Assembly (NCBI GenBank): GCA_943333125.1
Contig: CALQSB010000008.1
Span: forward strand, 20,676-84,675
Direction of reading: 5' to 3'
Source of the DNA: Chitinophaga pinensis
Lineage (GTDB): Bacteria > Bacteroidota > Bacteroidia > Chitinophagales > Chitinophagaceae
DNA: 64,000 nucleotides
Part shown: piece after piece, positions 16,659 through 28,000 of the stretch
Layout: each line of letters starts with the position of its first letter
How positions within the stretch are numbered: position 1 is the first letter of the stretch
Program-made: the position numbers and the translations under genes
Notes under the pieces: model-generated
Told to the model about the DNA's origin: nothing
Database searches by the model: none
The model's input: only the letters and a program-made list of their open reading frames with translations

Positions 16659-17771
16659 ATGAACAATGATTTATTATATCAAATTGCGCTGACTAAAATA
16701 CCGAATATTGGGCATGTGCACGCTAAAATGCTGATCAGAAGCTTTGAAAATGCTGAGCAGGTTTTTAATACCCCAAGAAATAAATTAGAAAAAATTGACG
16801 GCATTGGTTTTGTCAGAGCCAATTGTATAAAAGCTTTTAAGGACTATAAAAGCTGTGAGCACGAAATTGAATTCATCAAAAAAAATAACATTCAGCCGCT
16901 GTTTGTTTCAGATAATGATTACCCAAAAAGATTATTAAATTGTTATGATGCCCCTGTGTTATTATACTTTAAAGGAAACATCAGTTTAAATAAAACTAAA
17001 GTCATTTCGGTGATCGGCACCCGCAGTAATTCTGAATACGGAAAAAATATTTGCGAGAAATTCATAGCTGATCTTTCAAAACATGATATCACTATTATAA
17101 GCGGCCTTGCTTATGGCATCGACTCCATTGCCCACAAGTCTGCTATAAAACATAATCTTTCCACTGTTGCAGTGCTGGCGCATGGATTAGACAGAATTTA
17201 TCCTTACGCCAATAAAAAATTATCAGAAGAGATAACTGAACAGGGCGGATTACTAACGGAATACACCAGTGGCACCATTCCCGACAAGCAAAATTTTCCA
17301 GGAAGAAACAGAATTACTGCAGGCATTTGCGACGCCCTCGTAATTATTGAAACTGGCAAAACAGGAGGATCTTTAATTACTGCAGAATTAGCCAACGGCT
17401 ATAATAAAGATGTATTTGCAGTTCCTGGAAGAGTTTCTGATCCTAAAAGCGAAGGCTGCAACAACCTTATAAAAAATAACAAAGCCTGTCTGATTACAAA
17501 AGCTGATGACTTATTAGAAATTATGAACTGGGAAGAAAAAATAAATAAACCCCAATTACGTCAAAGGGAATTATTTTTTCAGCTCACCGCAGATGAATCT
17601 AAACTCGTTGCCATTTTGAAAGAAGTAAAGGAAGCTGATATTGACACCATCACTTATAAATCCGCTATAAGCTATAGTGCTGTTGCCTGTGCATTGCTTT
17701 CCCTGGAATTAAATGGCATCATACAGTCGATGCCAGGCAAACGATACAAATTAATAGACGCTGGTATTTAA
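16659..17771 (+). CDS. dprA: DNA-processing protein DprA/Smf
   Basis: Loads RecA on incoming single-stranded DNA during natural transformation. The 370-residue protein has an N-terminal HhH/SAM-like region (about 1-65), a Rossmann-fold core with VIGTRSNSEYG, ISGLAYGIDSIAH, FPGRNRITAGICDALVIIE and TGGSLITAELA (about 105-285), and a C-terminal winged-helix DML1-like domain (about 305-370). The ORF track begins at a TTG (16650), and ATG 16659 is the better start. A near-consensus promoter box TATCATTG ends six bases before it, so it may also be transcribed independently of the upstream genes. Confidence 0.95.
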   Translation: MNNDLLYQIALTKIPNIGHVHAKMLIRSFENAEQVFNTPRNKLEKIDGIGFVRANCIKAFKDYKSCEHEIEFIKKNNIQPLFVSDNDYPKRLLNCYDAPVLLYFKGNISLNKTKVISVIGTRSNSEYGKNICEKFIADLSKHDITIISGLAYGIDSIAHKSAIKHNLSTVAVLAHGLDRIYPYANKKLSEEITEQGGLLTEYTSGTIPDKQNFPGRNRITAGICDALVIIETGKTGGSLITAELANGYNKDVFAVPGRVSDPKSEGCNNLIKNNKACLITKADDLLEIMNWEEKINKPQLRQRELFFQLTADESKLVAILKEVKEADIDTITYKSAISYSAVACALLSLELNGIIQSMPGKRYKLIDAGI

Positions 17772-17814
17772 GACAGATTTAATTGCTTTAGTTTAAAAAT
17801 TCATTTTTTCAACT

Positions 17815-17822
17815 TAATTTCG
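17815..17822 (+). promoter_or_regulatory. Possible -7 box of guaB (TAATTTCG), three bases before ATG
   Basis: TAATTTCG differs from TAnnTTTG at one position and is separated from the guaB ATG by only CCT. If used, the transcript would have essentially no 5' leader. Confidence 0.35.
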
Positions 17823-17825
17823 CCT

Positions 17826-19319
17826 ATGGCAACCAATAATAAATCTTCCGCTACTGCAAAATCAACTAAAATTATAATTGAAGGATTAACATTCGACGAC
17901 GTATTGTTAGTCCCGGCATATTCCGAAATTTTGCCCAGGGATGTTGATATCAGCTCCATACTTACCGATAAGATAAAATTAAATATCCCAATGCTGAGTG
18001 CAGCGATGGACACCGTTACCGAAGCGTCTTTAGCTATTGCAATGGCCAGAGAAGGCGGGCTGGGTGTGCTACACAAAAACATGAGCATTCAGCAACAATC
18101 AGAGCAAGTCAGAAAAGTAAAAAGAAGTGAAAGTGGCCTTATTCTGGATCCGCTTACTTTAAGTCCTGATGCTACTATTGGTGAGGCTATTAGAATGATG
18201 AGAGAAAATAAAATTGGCGGAATTCCCATTATAGATGCGCAAAATAAATTAGTAGGAATCCTCACTAATCGTGATTTGCGATTTGAAGCAAATGCCAAAG
18301 AAAAAGTAAGTACGGTAATGACAAAAGAAAATCTCATTATCGCTCCAGAAGGTACAGACCTTAAAAAAGCGGAACTCATTTTCAAGAAAAATAAAATCGA
18401 AAAACTTCCTGTTGTAAATAAATCAGGCAAATTAGTAGGACTGATTACTTTTGGCGACATCCTGAAATTAAAAAGTCATCCCAACGCAGTAAAAGACGCT
18501 TATGGCAGATTACTGGTAGGCGCAGGGGTTGGCATCACCAGTGATATTCTTGAAAGAACTGAAGCCTTGTTTCAGGTTGGTGTGGATGTTATTTGTTTAG
18601 ACAGCGCTCATGGTCATACAAAAGGAGTTATAGATGCATTAAAGAAAATCAGAAAGAATTTCAAAAACCTTTCTATTATCGCAGGTAATGTAGGAACCGG
18701 AGAAGGTGCGCTGGCTCTGGCTAATGCTGGTGCTGATGCAGTAAAAGTTGGTATCGGTCCTGGATCTATTTGCACTACCAGAATTGTAGCCGGCACAGGA
18801 GTTCCACAAATCACGGCTGTAATGGAAGTTGCCTCCGCCTTGAAAAACAAAAGGGTGGGCATCATCAGCGACGGGGGCATTCGATATACTGGAGATATGG
18901 TTAAAGCTCTTGCCGCAGGCGCAACCTGTGTGATGATGGGCAATATGTTTGCAGGTACCGAAGAAAGTCCTGGCGAAACAATAATCTATGAAGGAAGGAA
19001 ATTCAAACAATACAGGGGTATGGGATCCTTAGGCGCGATGGCACAAGGTAGTAATGACCGATATTTTCAGGAACCTGAAGCTGATGTGAAGAAATTTGTT
19101 CCAGAAGGCATTGAAGGTCGCGTTGCCTTCAAAGGTTATTTAAAGGAAGTTGTTCATCAGTTTACTGGAGGACTTCGTGCCGGAATGGGCTACTGCGGTG
19201 CGCCAAATATTAAAGCTTTACAAAAAGCCGATTTTGTCAAAATAACACATGCGGGTATCAGAGAAAGTCATGCTCATGATATCTTTATTACAAAAGAGGC
19301 GCCCAATTACAGCAGATAG
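17826..19319 (+). CDS. guaB: IMP dehydrogenase
   Basis: Oxidises IMP to XMP with NAD+, the committed step to GTP. The 497-residue enzyme has a TIM-barrel catalytic domain interrupted by two CBS domains at about 110-220 ([16 protein letters not shown]). The catalytic Cys is in [18 protein letters not shown], and the mobile flap is visible as [19 protein letters not shown] short, Lys/Thr/Ser-rich extension precedes the conserved [14 protein letters not shown]. The 55-base gap after dprA and the promoter-like box suggest its own transcription start. Confidence 0.97.
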   Translation: MATNNKSSATAKSTKIIIEGLTFDDVLLVPAYSEILPRDVDISSILTDKIKLNIPMLSAAMDTVTEASLAIAMAREGGLGVLHKNMSIQQQSEQVRKVKRSESGLILDPLTLSPDATIGEAIRMMRENKIGGIPIIDAQNKLVGILTNRDLRFEANAKEKVSTVMTKENLIIAPEGTDLKKAELIFKKNKIEKLPVVNKSGKLVGLITFGDILKLKSHPNAVKDAYGRLLVGAGVGITSDILERTEALFQVGVDVICLDSAHGHTKGVIDALKKIRKNFKNLSIIAGNVGTGEGALALANAGADAVKVGIGPGSICTTRIVAGTGVPQITAVMEVASALKNKRVGIISDGGIRYTGDMVKALAAGATCVMMGNMFAGTEESPGETIIYEGRKFKQYRGMGSLGAMAQGSNDRYFQEPEADVKKFVPEGIEGRVAFKGYLKEVVHQFTGGLRAGMGYCGAPNIKALQKADFVKITHAGIRESHAHDIFITKEAPNYSR

Positions 19320-19350
19320 TTTTAACTTCAGAAGATTGAATTATTCAACT

Positions 19351-20511
19351 ATGGTTAAGCCTTTTTTATTTACCGTTTTTTTATTTACGCTGCTTTGTGT
19401 TTCAGTACAAATAAAAGCACAGGACTCTTCCAGAATAAGAGTTTCTTTACTTACCTGTGAGCCAGGCGAAGAATTATATTCCATTTTCGGACACAGCGCC
19501 ATTAGAATAATTGACAGCAACAGCGTTACTGATTATGTTTACAATTACGGAACATTTGATTTTGAAGATTCTGACTTTTATGTAAAATTTATAAAAGGAA
19601 AATTGCTTTATTTTATAAGTGTAGAAAGAACAGATGATTTTATCAGTAGCTATCAATCAGAAAACAGAAGCATAGAAGAGCAGCTTTTGAATTTAAGCGA
19701 GAATGAAAAAAAAAGTATTCAGAAAGATTTAAATGAAAACTTAAAAGAAGAAAACAAATATTATAAATACGATTTCTTTCTCGACAATTGCACCACAAGG
19801 CTTAGAGATATCATTTCGAAAAATAAAAATCCACGACCCGTGCTTCCGGCGGTAATGCCTGACAATAAAAGATTCAGAGAGGCTATACATGAATACCTGA
19901 GAAAAGGAGGCCAGTATTGGAGCGAATTAGGAATTGACATTTTATTAGGCGCTCCAACAGATAGAATTATGACGGCATCAGAACAGCAGTTTCTTCCTTA
20001 CAATCTAATGAAAGCAATAGACAAATGCAGCAACACTTCTTTAGTGATATCAAAGTCAACAATTTATCAGTCGGAAAACAATGGCAATAACGGGGATTTA
20101 TTCAAGCCAAACATTTGCTTTTTACTACTCTTTCTTTTTCTTGCAGGAGCAATCAGAAATAAAAATAACTTCACCAGAAAAGCACTATTAATTTTTGATT
20201 ATTCTTTCTTTTTTATCGTAGGCCTTTTAGGCGTATTACTGATTTTTATGTGGGTAGGAACCGACCATACTATGACTAAAAATAATTACAACCTTATCTG
20301 GGCATTTCCGTTGCACCTAATTGCCGCTTTCTTTATCCAATCTGAAAATAAAATCATAAAATATTATTTTGGATTTACCACCGTCTTACTTTCATTGCTG
20401 ATTGTTTCATGGCTGTTCCTTCCTCAGCAATTGAATTCCGCATTGATTATTATTGTGTTGATATTATTTACGAGATCCTACAGCATTTATTCCACTACAG
20501 GTAAACGCTAA
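19351..20511 (+). CDS. DUF4105 domain membrane protein (Lnb N-terminal periplasmic-like domain)
   Basis: The true start is the ATG at 19351. The track's longer ORF begins in the 3' end of guaB, whereas MVKPFLFTVFLFTLLCVSVQIKAQ is a clear signal peptide. The DUF4105 domain (about 25-180) contains LLTCEPGEELYSIFGHSAIRI and the conserved FFLDNCTTRLRDII, with the His and Cys residues typical of this lipoprotein N-acyltransferase-like group. The C-terminal third (about 255-385) has four or five membrane helices. Function in Bacteroidota is unknown, although the domain is related to the periplasmic part of Lnb. Confidence 0.85.
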   Translation: MVKPFLFTVFLFTLLCVSVQIKAQDSSRIRVSLLTCEPGEELYSIFGHSAIRIIDSNSVTDYVYNYGTFDFEDSDFYVKFIKGKLLYFISVERTDDFISSYQSENRSIEEQLLNLSENEKKSIQKDLNENLKEENKYYKYDFFLDNCTTRLRDIISKNKNPRPVLPAVMPDNKRFREAIHEYLRKGGQYWSELGIDILLGAPTDRIMTASEQQFLPYNLMKAIDKCSNTSLVISKSTIYQSENNGNNGDLFKPNICFLLLFLFLAGAIRNKNNFTRKALLIFDYSFFFIVGLLGVLLIFMWVGTDHTMTKNNYNLIWAFPLHLIAAFFIQSENKIIKYYFGFTTVLLSLLIVSWLFLPQQLNSALIIIVLILFTRSYSIYSTTGKR

Positions 20512-20598
20512 TGTCAATAACAAAAGTGGATAGCATATCCCCAAATCTCCGGAAGAATTAAGGCATACCGTGTGACCAAAAACAAACAACATTAACAA

Positions 20599-21408
20599 AT
20601 GAAAAGGAATACGGTCTATTATAAAAATACAAGCCTTGATTATTTCACCTGTGGAAATGGTAAGCCAGTATTGTTAATGCATGGATTTGCAGAAGACCAT
20701 TCTATTTGGAAGAATCAAATCGAACATTTGAGCAAAAGTTATTTTATAATAGCCCCTGATTTATTTGGCACAGGATCATCTTCATTTCTGGAAGAAAAAG
20801 AAATTCAAATTGAGGATTATGCAAAAGGAATCAAACAAATTTTAATGGCCGAAAACATCACCCGTTTTTCCATGTTTGGGCATAGTATGGGCGGTTACAT
20901 TACTCTTGCCTATTTTGAATTATTTCCTGAAGACCTGATTTCTTTTGGACTTGTTCATTCTACCGCCTATGCTGATGATACCCATAAAATAGAAATAAGA
21001 AATAAAGCAATTCAATTCATTCAAAAAAATGGAAGCCCCTCGTTTTTAAAAACAAGTATCCCTGCCTTGTTTTATAACCCAGAAAAATATCAGCAGGAGA
21101 TCAAATCGCTTGTCAATATTGGCGAAAAAATCTCTTCTGCATATTTGATACAGTATTACGAAGCCATGAAAAACCGACAGGACAAAACGGCTCTAATCCA
21201 AAATACAAAAACGCCTGTTTTGTTTATTGCCGGAAATCAAGACCAGGCCATTCCATTAGCTCATACCCTTCAGCAATGTCATTTGCCAGAAATGTCTGTC
21301 ATTAATATACTTAAGAATACTAGTCATATGGGAATGCTTGAAAACCCGGAATCCGTTAACCATATATTATCTTTTTTCCTGACTAACCTTTCTGAAATCA
21401 CTGTTTAA
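20599..21408 (+). CDS. Alpha/beta-fold hydrolase
   Basis: A 269-residue cytoplasmic alpha/beta hydrolase. Visible elements are the oxyanion segment LLMHGFAEDHSIW (about 26-38), the nucleophile elbow GHSMGG (Ser near 95), the acid Asp in AGNQDQAIP (about 217) and the catalytic His in NTSHMGMLE (about 246). The triad is complete, but the substrate cannot be predicted; esterase, haloperoxidase-like and lactonase members look alike. It stands 87 bases after the DUF4105 gene with no clear promoter box. Confidence 0.85.
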   Translation: MKRNTVYYKNTSLDYFTCGNGKPVLLMHGFAEDHSIWKNQIEHLSKSYFIIAPDLFGTGSSSFLEEKEIQIEDYAKGIKQILMAENITRFSMFGHSMGGYITLAYFELFPEDLISFGLVHSTAYADDTHKIEIRNKAIQFIQKNGSPSFLKTSIPALFYNPEKYQQEIKSLVNIGEKISSAYLIQYYEAMKNRQDKTALIQNTKTPVLFIAGNQDQAIPLAHTLQQCHLPEMSVINILKNTSHMGMLENPESVNHILSFFLTNLSEITV

Positions 21409-21446
21409 TAAGTGTCGTTTTTTATTAACTTACAATAACTAATGTT

Positions 21447-21454
21447 TAACTTTG
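21447..21454 (+). promoter_or_regulatory. -7 box TAACTTTG just before the 21460 start codon
   Basis: This exact TAnnTTTG match lies five bases before ATG 21460 and inside the N-terminal extension proposed by the ORF track. It favours 21460 over 21442 as the start and suggests a leaderless transcript. Confidence 0.45.
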
Positions 21455-21459
21455 AGTTG

Positions 21460-24096
21460 ATGATAAGGAGGATTGTACTTATACTAATTTTGGGATTTTT
21501 TTGCCTCAGTTCCGATGCAAAGCATATTACCGGCGGAGAGATGATTTACGATTTGATTTCCAGCACCCCTACAACCAGAACTTTCAGAATAACACTCATT
21601 TTATTTAGAGATGAAAATTGTTTCAATTGTGCATTTATGCCTGCCAATGTAACAATTGGCATTTATAATAATGACAACAACAATCCTTACGGAGGTCCGG
21701 GCACATCACCTACAAGAGATGTTGATTTGACTATGGAAGAAACATTGCCAATAACTAATGTTCCACTTTGTATAATCAATCAGCCTACTTTAAATTATAA
21801 AGCCGGTTATTATCCATTCACGATAACGCTGAATAACAATACAAGTGGATACACAGCAGCCTACCAAACCTGTTGCAGAATTGACAACATTAATAATATC
21901 GACAATGGCGCTAACGGTGCCGGTGCTACTTACTGTACTACAATTCCAGGCCGAAGCTCCACATCAACTCTTGGAATTGACAACAGCCCCAGATTTTCAA
22001 AAGGTATTTCTATTGTTTGCCACGATAATAATTTCATTCTTGATTTCAGCGCAACAGATCCAGATGGCGATCAGCTTGTTTATACTTTATGTAATGCATA
22101 TAATGGCGGACTTGCTCAAAATGCTGCAAATATTACACCCAGTACACCTCCCTATGGGTCGTTGGTTTATATAGCTGGATTTAGTGGAATTAGTCCACTG
22201 GGCCCTTCAGGAACAATAAACACAAGTACTGGCATCATTTCCGGAACAGCACCTGCATCTGGAAAATATGTGGTATCCGTTTGTGTGAGTTCTTATCGAA
22301 ATGGGAATTATATTGCTACTCATCGAAAAGATTTCATTATTACTGTTGCTGATTGTGATTTTGCCAGTGCAGAGTTACTGCCTGATTATATTACTTGCGA
22401 TGGCTTCTCATTTAGTTTTAGCAACAGAAGTCAATCTCCGTTGAATCAAAGTGCCTATTGGGATTTCGGCGATCCAGCTTCCGGAATTAACAATACTTCC
22501 ACCTCTACAACACCTTCGCATACATTTACTACTGCTGGTATTTATAATGTTAAGTTTGTAGTTAACAGAGGTACCGCTTGTTCTGATTCTACCTTTACAT
22601 TAGTACGGGTTTTCCCGGGATTTTTTCCCGACTTTACCAATAACGCTCCTATGTGTAAAGGAAATCCTGTTCAGTTTAATGATAACACCAGAGCCACTTA
22701 CGGAACTCCAAATCAATGGCATTGGAACTTTGGCGTAAACGGAATCATTAATGACACCAGCATTTTAGCAAACCCCAGTTATACGTATAATACTCCTGGC
22801 ACCTATACTACTACTTTGATTGTAGGAAGCGACAAAGGCTGTATAGATACTATTGAAAAAACTATTTTAATAGTTGACAAGCCTGTACTCGATGTTACTA
22901 ATGATACGCTGATTTGTTCCAGAGACCAATTACAACTTAACGCAAGCACCAGTGTTTCTGGTAATTATTCCTGGACACCGAATATAAACATCAACAACCC
23001 CAATATCCCCAACCCAATTGTAACTCCTCCTGTTTCCACAATCTATTACGTAAACTACAGCGACAATTCAGGCTGCGCAAACAGAGACTCCGTTCGTGTA
23101 AGCGTTGTTGATACCGTTACTCTCAGAACAGGAAACGACACTACTATTTGCAGAACAGATGGAGTCATTTTAAGCATTTATGGAAATGCATTGAAATTCA
23201 TCTGGACTCCTGCAGCTACATTAAACAATCCATCTATTCGAAATCCAATTGCAACACCTACTTCTTTATACACTACTTATTATGTACAGGGAAATATTGG
23301 CACTTGCTTTGATAAAGATTCTATCAAGATAAAAACAATCCCTTACCCAAATATAAAAGCAGGAAACGACACGACTATTTGCTGGGGTACATCTGCGTTT
23401 CTTCATGCAAGCGGAGGCAGCACATATCTGTGGTCACCAACACGTTACTTAAGCAATCCTAATATTTCAAATCCAACAGTAGTTAATCCAGAAGCGACTT
23501 TAATCACTTACTATATCACTGTAACAGATACACTGGGTTGTCCAAAACCTGTGATAGATTCTACTGTGTTATCTATTGACAGAATTATTGCTGATGCAGG
23601 GCCACAGGATACATCAGTTGTTACCAACCAACCTTTACAATTGAACGCAACCGGAAGTACTAATTATTTGTGGACCCCGATCACTCAATGGCTGAGTAAC
23701 CCTAATGTTTTTAATCCTGTTGCATCACCATTGGATGATATTAAATATACTGTCGTGGTAAGCAATAACATTGGCTGCAAAGGAACTGATAGTATTAATG
23801 TTCATTATTACAAAGTACTTCCCGATTTTTTCATTCCAACTGCTTTCAGTCCTAATGGCGATGGCCTCAATGATGTATTAACTCCACTTGCTTTAGGCAT
23901 GAAGTCTGTAGATAATTTTATTATTTATAACCGCTGGGGTCAATTGCTTTTTAAAACATCTCTTATTGGTGTTGGCTGGAATGGAAAATACAAAAGCGCA
24001 GTTCAGGAAACCGGAACTTATGTATGGTATGCTGAGGGAACAGATTATGCCAATAAAAAAATACAAAGAAAAGGCACGGTAGTATTGATTAGATAA
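21460..24096 (+). CDS. Large secreted PKD/Ig-repeat protein with type B T9SS sorting domain (CHU_C)
   Basis: With the start at ATG 21460 the product has 878 residues and begins with the signal peptide MIRRIVLILILGFFCLSSDA. An N-terminal beta domain (about 20-290) is followed by PKD modules (WDFGDP...SHTFTTAGIYNVKF, WHWNFG...SYTYNTPGTYTTTL, about 310-480) and three or four Ig-like repeats around 'AGNDTTIC...YLWSP' (about 480-780). The last 85 residues match the gliding-motility-associated C-terminal domain (AFSPNGDGLNDVL, YNRWGQLLF, GTYVWY). It should be exported through SprA and attached to or released from the cell surface. No PorP/SprF partner is adjacent. Confidence 0.9.
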   Translation: MIRRIVLILILGFFCLSSDAKHITGGEMIYDLISSTPTTRTFRITLILFRDENCFNCAFMPANVTIGIYNNDNNNPYGGPGTSPTRDVDLTMEETLPITNVPLCIINQPTLNYKAGYYPFTITLNNNTSGYTAAYQTCCRIDNINNIDNGANGAGATYCTTIPGRSSTSTLGIDNSPRFSKGISIVCHDNNFILDFSATDPDGDQLVYTLCNAYNGGLAQNAANITPSTPPYGSLVYIAGFSGISPLGPSGTINTSTGIISGTAPASGKYVVSVCVSSYRNGNYIATHRKDFIITVADCDFASAELLPDYITCDGFSFSFSNRSQSPLNQSAYWDFGDPASGINNTSTSTTPSHTFTTAGIYNVKFVVNRGTACSDSTFTLVRVFPGFFPDFTNNAPMCKGNPVQFNDNTRATYGTPNQWHWNFGVNGIINDTSILANPSYTYNTPGTYTTTLIVGSDKGCIDTIEKTILIVDKPVLDVTNDTLICSRDQLQLNASTSVSGNYSWTPNININNPNIPNPIVTPPVSTIYYVNYSDNSGCANRDSVRVSVVDTVTLRTGNDTTICRTDGVILSIYGNALKFIWTPAATLNNPSIRNPIATPTSLYTTYYVQGNIGTCFDKDSIKIKTIPYPNIKAGNDTTICWGTSAFLHASGGSTYLWSPTRYLSNPNISNPTVVNPEATLITYYITVTDTLGCPKPVIDSTVLSIDRIIADAGPQDTSVVTNQPLQLNATGSTNYLWTPITQWLSNPNVFNPVASPLDDIKYTVVVSNNIGCKGTDSINVHYYKVLPDFFIPTAFSPNGDGLNDVLTPLALGMKSVDNFIIYNRWGQLLFKTSLIGVGWNGKYKSAVQETGTYVWYAEGTDYANKKIQRKGTVVLIR

Positions 24097-24211
24097 TTAA
24101 GTCTGTTTAACCCGGATTCTTAATCCTACTTTCATAAACCCAGATTTACTTTTTTTATTAGCAAGGCCTGTCTTAATTTGCGCATTGATAAATAATTTAA
24201 AAACGAATGCT

Positions 24212-24970
24212 ATGACAAAGACAGTTTTTATAACCGGTGCTACTTCTGGAATAGGCAAGGCCTGTGCTGAAAAATTTGCTGCAGCTGGCTACCATCTTAT
24301 TTTAACAGGTAGAAGAAATGAACGATTAGCAGAAATGAAAACCAAATTGGAATTAATATATGGAATTAACATAAAGACGTTGAATTTCGATGTACAACAA
24401 AGAGAAATTGTATTTGAAATGATTAACAGCCTTTCTGATGAATGGAAGAAAATAGATATCCTGATTAATAACGCCGGACTTTCTATTGGGCGAGACAGCT
24501 TTCTTGATTCGAAACTCGATGACTGGGAAACTATGATGCATACTAACGTTGATGGATTACTTTATGTAACCAAAGCTTTGCTGCCTTTTTTAATAGAACA
24601 AAAAGCCCATGTAATTAATATGGGTTCTATTGCCGGCAAAGAAATTTATGAAAACGGAAACATTTATTGTGCCAGTAAATTTGCTGTTGATGCTATTTCA
24701 AGATCCATGAGAGTAGACTTATTGAAATACGGAATGAGGGTTACTGCTATACATCCCGGTGCCGTAGAAACAGAATTTTCTTTAGTAAGATACAAGGGTG
24801 ATCAGGAAAAAGCCGACAATGTGTACAAGGGATTGAAGCCATTAACCGGAGATGATATTGCTGATATTATTTTTTATGCAGCAACCTTACCAAAGCATGT
24901 ATGCCTCAACGAGATTAGCGTAACTCCAACCCAACAAGCTGGGACTTATTATTTTCACCGAGATTCATAA
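24212..24970 (+). CDS. Short-chain dehydrogenase/reductase (YdfG-like SDR)
   Basis: A 252-residue classical SDR. The NAD(P)-binding TGATSGIG (residues 8-15), an NNAG-type motif (INNAGLSIG), the active-site Ser in MGSIAG and the YxxxK pair in YCASKFAVDAI are all present. Overall similarity to the YdfG group, which oxidises L-allo-threonine and 3-hydroxy acids, is suggested by HPGAVETEFSLVRYKGD. The ORF track starts at a TTG (24185), and ATG 24212 gives the standard SDR N-terminus MTKTVFITG. It converges with sprA. Confidence 0.88.
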   Translation: MTKTVFITGATSGIGKACAEKFAAAGYHLILTGRRNERLAEMKTKLELIYGINIKTLNFDVQQREIVFEMINSLSDEWKKIDILINNAGLSIGRDSFLDSKLDDWETMMHTNVDGLLYVTKALLPFLIEQKAHVINMGSIAGKEIYENGNIYCASKFAVDAISRSMRVDLLKYGMRVTAIHPGAVETEFSLVRYKGDQEKADNVYKGLKPLTGDDIADIIFYAATLPKHVCLNEISVTPTQQAGTYYFHRDS

Positions 24971-25010
24971 TTATTACAACTACTATACATCATGATTATA
25001 TAAGCATCAT

Positions 25011-28000
25011 TTATGGCGCCAGTGAAATCCGTATTTGAACCCCAGCTCTTGTATTGGTGGTAGGTGCGCTCGATGAAATGTAAGGCTTAACTCTTCTTTG
25101 GTCGTAATAAAGTTTAATATTAATTCTGCTGTTAAGGAAATAATCTATCGTAGGGCTTATAGAAGTTTCTTTACTTCCTCCTGTTGCAAAATTATTATCC
25201 TGATCTAAACGACTATTAGCAGTAACATTATCTCTAACTCTGAAATCAATTCTAAAATTAATTTCATTATCTAACTTACCCGATTTGTTTTTACTTAAGA
25301 AAGCAGGCAATTTCAATCCGCCGAATAACTTAAGTCCTTTCTTACGATACCCAGCACCAATAGTATATTCAGTGCTTCTTACTTCACTCAATTGATAATC
25401 ATTCAGGCTTAAGCTCAATTGTCTAGATTTAGAATATTCAAACTTAGCCTGCACTTGATTCACAAACATCATATCCACACCTACGAGAGGAGAAAACTGC
25501 TCCTGTATGCTAACGTTAGGCACAAGGAAATAAGGAATAAAGTTCTTTGAACTGGTATCATAAAAAGAAGGGTACCCATATCTCGAAACATCCTGATAGA
25601 ATAAAGCAGAAGTAAACCCGTTCATACTAAGACTTCCGGTGTAGCCATGAGAAATAGTAAGGTTTGTAAAGATTTTATCAAGTGGCTTAACTTTACTTAA
25701 TCCGTTGTAATCAATTTTCCAGTTAGGCTCCGGCAATATTGCCTTGAATGGATTGGATCTCAGATTACCATTATTCTGATTAATCAATCCAATACTATTC
25801 GGATCCTGGTCAGTATATGCAGCAATGAATGAAGGGATCAACACATCTACGGCATATTTTCCGTACCCATAATAAAATCCATCCGCCCCAACCTGATTAT
25901 TACTGTATGGATTTAACTTGCCCATTCGTTCAGACAAAATAACCCTGTTGCTTTCAAAAGTTTTGAATGTAGTAGAAACTCTGTTGGGATCAAATTTTCC
26001 AAATAAAGTTTTAAAGGCAATGTATGAAACATCAAAGCTTCCACCTGCATAAGGGTTCAGGTGTTTGAATTCAGGATTTTGTCCATTCAATGAAGTATCA
26101 ATATATCTATAAGTTTCGCTGTAACTTTTGCTGAAAGATTTACTGATATTTATAGTGATGTTCAAATCACGAACAGGTTCGAGCTGTGCTGACAGGGTAA
26201 TTTTCTGATCCAGATTTTGTTGAATCATCGAATTGAAATTACTGTCTCTGGAAATCAACCCTGATTGTCCTTTTTTGTTAAGCCAACTTGTATCCGGCTG
26301 CCAGCCCATAATAAAATCAAAGCCTGGTGACTGACTTTTAAAATTCTGTCCTACAAATTGAGTGCTGTCCATATACCCAGGAAGTCGTGTACTTGCATTT
26401 TCTGAAGCCGTAAAATTCACCTGCTTTAAACTGGTAAGTAGTTTTCCAAATACTTTCATTCCATTACTTACGTAAGGCATCGCAGATTTATCTACAATTT
26501 TCCTGGTTCTTAACACCTTTTTTCCTGATTTTGTCATTACCGAATCTTTCACTTTGGTAATTCTATTTCTCCACTTTTGCTGATCCTCTTTATTGGAAGG
26601 CTGATCTAATTGTTTTATCCATTTCGATTTCTGATAAATCTTGGTTAGATCCATTTGCACCGTTGCTTCTTTTTGCTGTCCGTTTTCTAAGAAGTTACCC
26701 AGATTAACCGCTAATCTTGATGCGCCAATCCATCTGTAAGCTGCTTGATATCTTATATTAACTGTTGTCCAGTCCAACAAAGGAAACTTAGCTGTCGGCA
26801 ACGTGTAGGAGATATTGGCTGTTTGATTAAATATCGTATTTCTTCCTCCTTTTAATAAGTTCCTGAGTATAGTATCTTTTTTTGCTTTGGTATCAATTCT
26901 TCCTGCGGGCTCATCAATTCTTGAATTATTAGTAGCGGTATAGTCAAAATTAATTGACTTGGTAAAATTCCACCTCATAATATAATCCCGCTGCATTGTG
27001 AAATATTTGTCATAGGTCTCCGGTATAATGTATTTGGTTTCACCAACGCTTCTTGGCCTAATAGCGCCAAACTGCCGGCTAATATCAGCCCTGAAACTTA
27101 ATTGTGATGGCAAATAATTGAAGTTGATATCTTTCACTAAACTGAGCCACTTAGTTTTTGATTTTCCTAAAATTTTCTTGAAGGGTTCGAAATATTTTGG
27201 TTGTGGGGAATAATTATATCCGATTGCACCGCGGTGCCTGGTTACCAAATTATTTTCGATGAGCGGATTGTGACTTTCTGTTTTTATGAATGAATAACTG
27301 ACATCCACATTTTCAATGTCATAAATTTTGGGAGACTTCCCATTGGTTTTATTTTTTCTGACATTGGTGAAGTTCAAAGTTTTTACAGAATTGAAATCGA
27401 TGGCGTTGTTTTTGATAGAATCTCTTTGAGATCTTGGGGATGTAATCAGTTTGTCTTTTAATTTGATGTCAAGATCATAAGGGTCATACTGCGGAGTACT
27501 TGTTGATTGCGTATAGCTTGCATAAACAGGAATTGACATGCCCGATTTTTTAGGTAACAACTTGCCCAACTCAAGATTAGTAGACAAATCGAATTGTAAA
27601 AAATCATCTCTGAATCGTTCTCCTACTCGTTGTTCAAGTGTACCAAAGCCTCTGCTATGTGCATTAGCAGAAACTGACACTGTTCCCAGGTCTGCCAAAT
27701 TAAGATCTACTCTTCCTAAAACTGCAAATCCTCCTTGCTCATTGATAGATGACAATCTTAATTCATTAACCCATATTTGTCCGCAGGCTGCAGGTGAATT
27801 TGTATTTTCAACACCGAGAAGTATGCCCCTGATCTCGCCTAAATTTGGATTTCCAATTACCCCATAGGTTTGACCGTTAGATTGCAATTGTTGAAACAAT
27901 CTCCCCAATGAAACACTGGAAAGATTTCTGGCTTGTTTTAGTTTAGTAAGTACCTCCAACTCCACATCAAGTGAATTAGAAGGATACCATAAAGAATCAT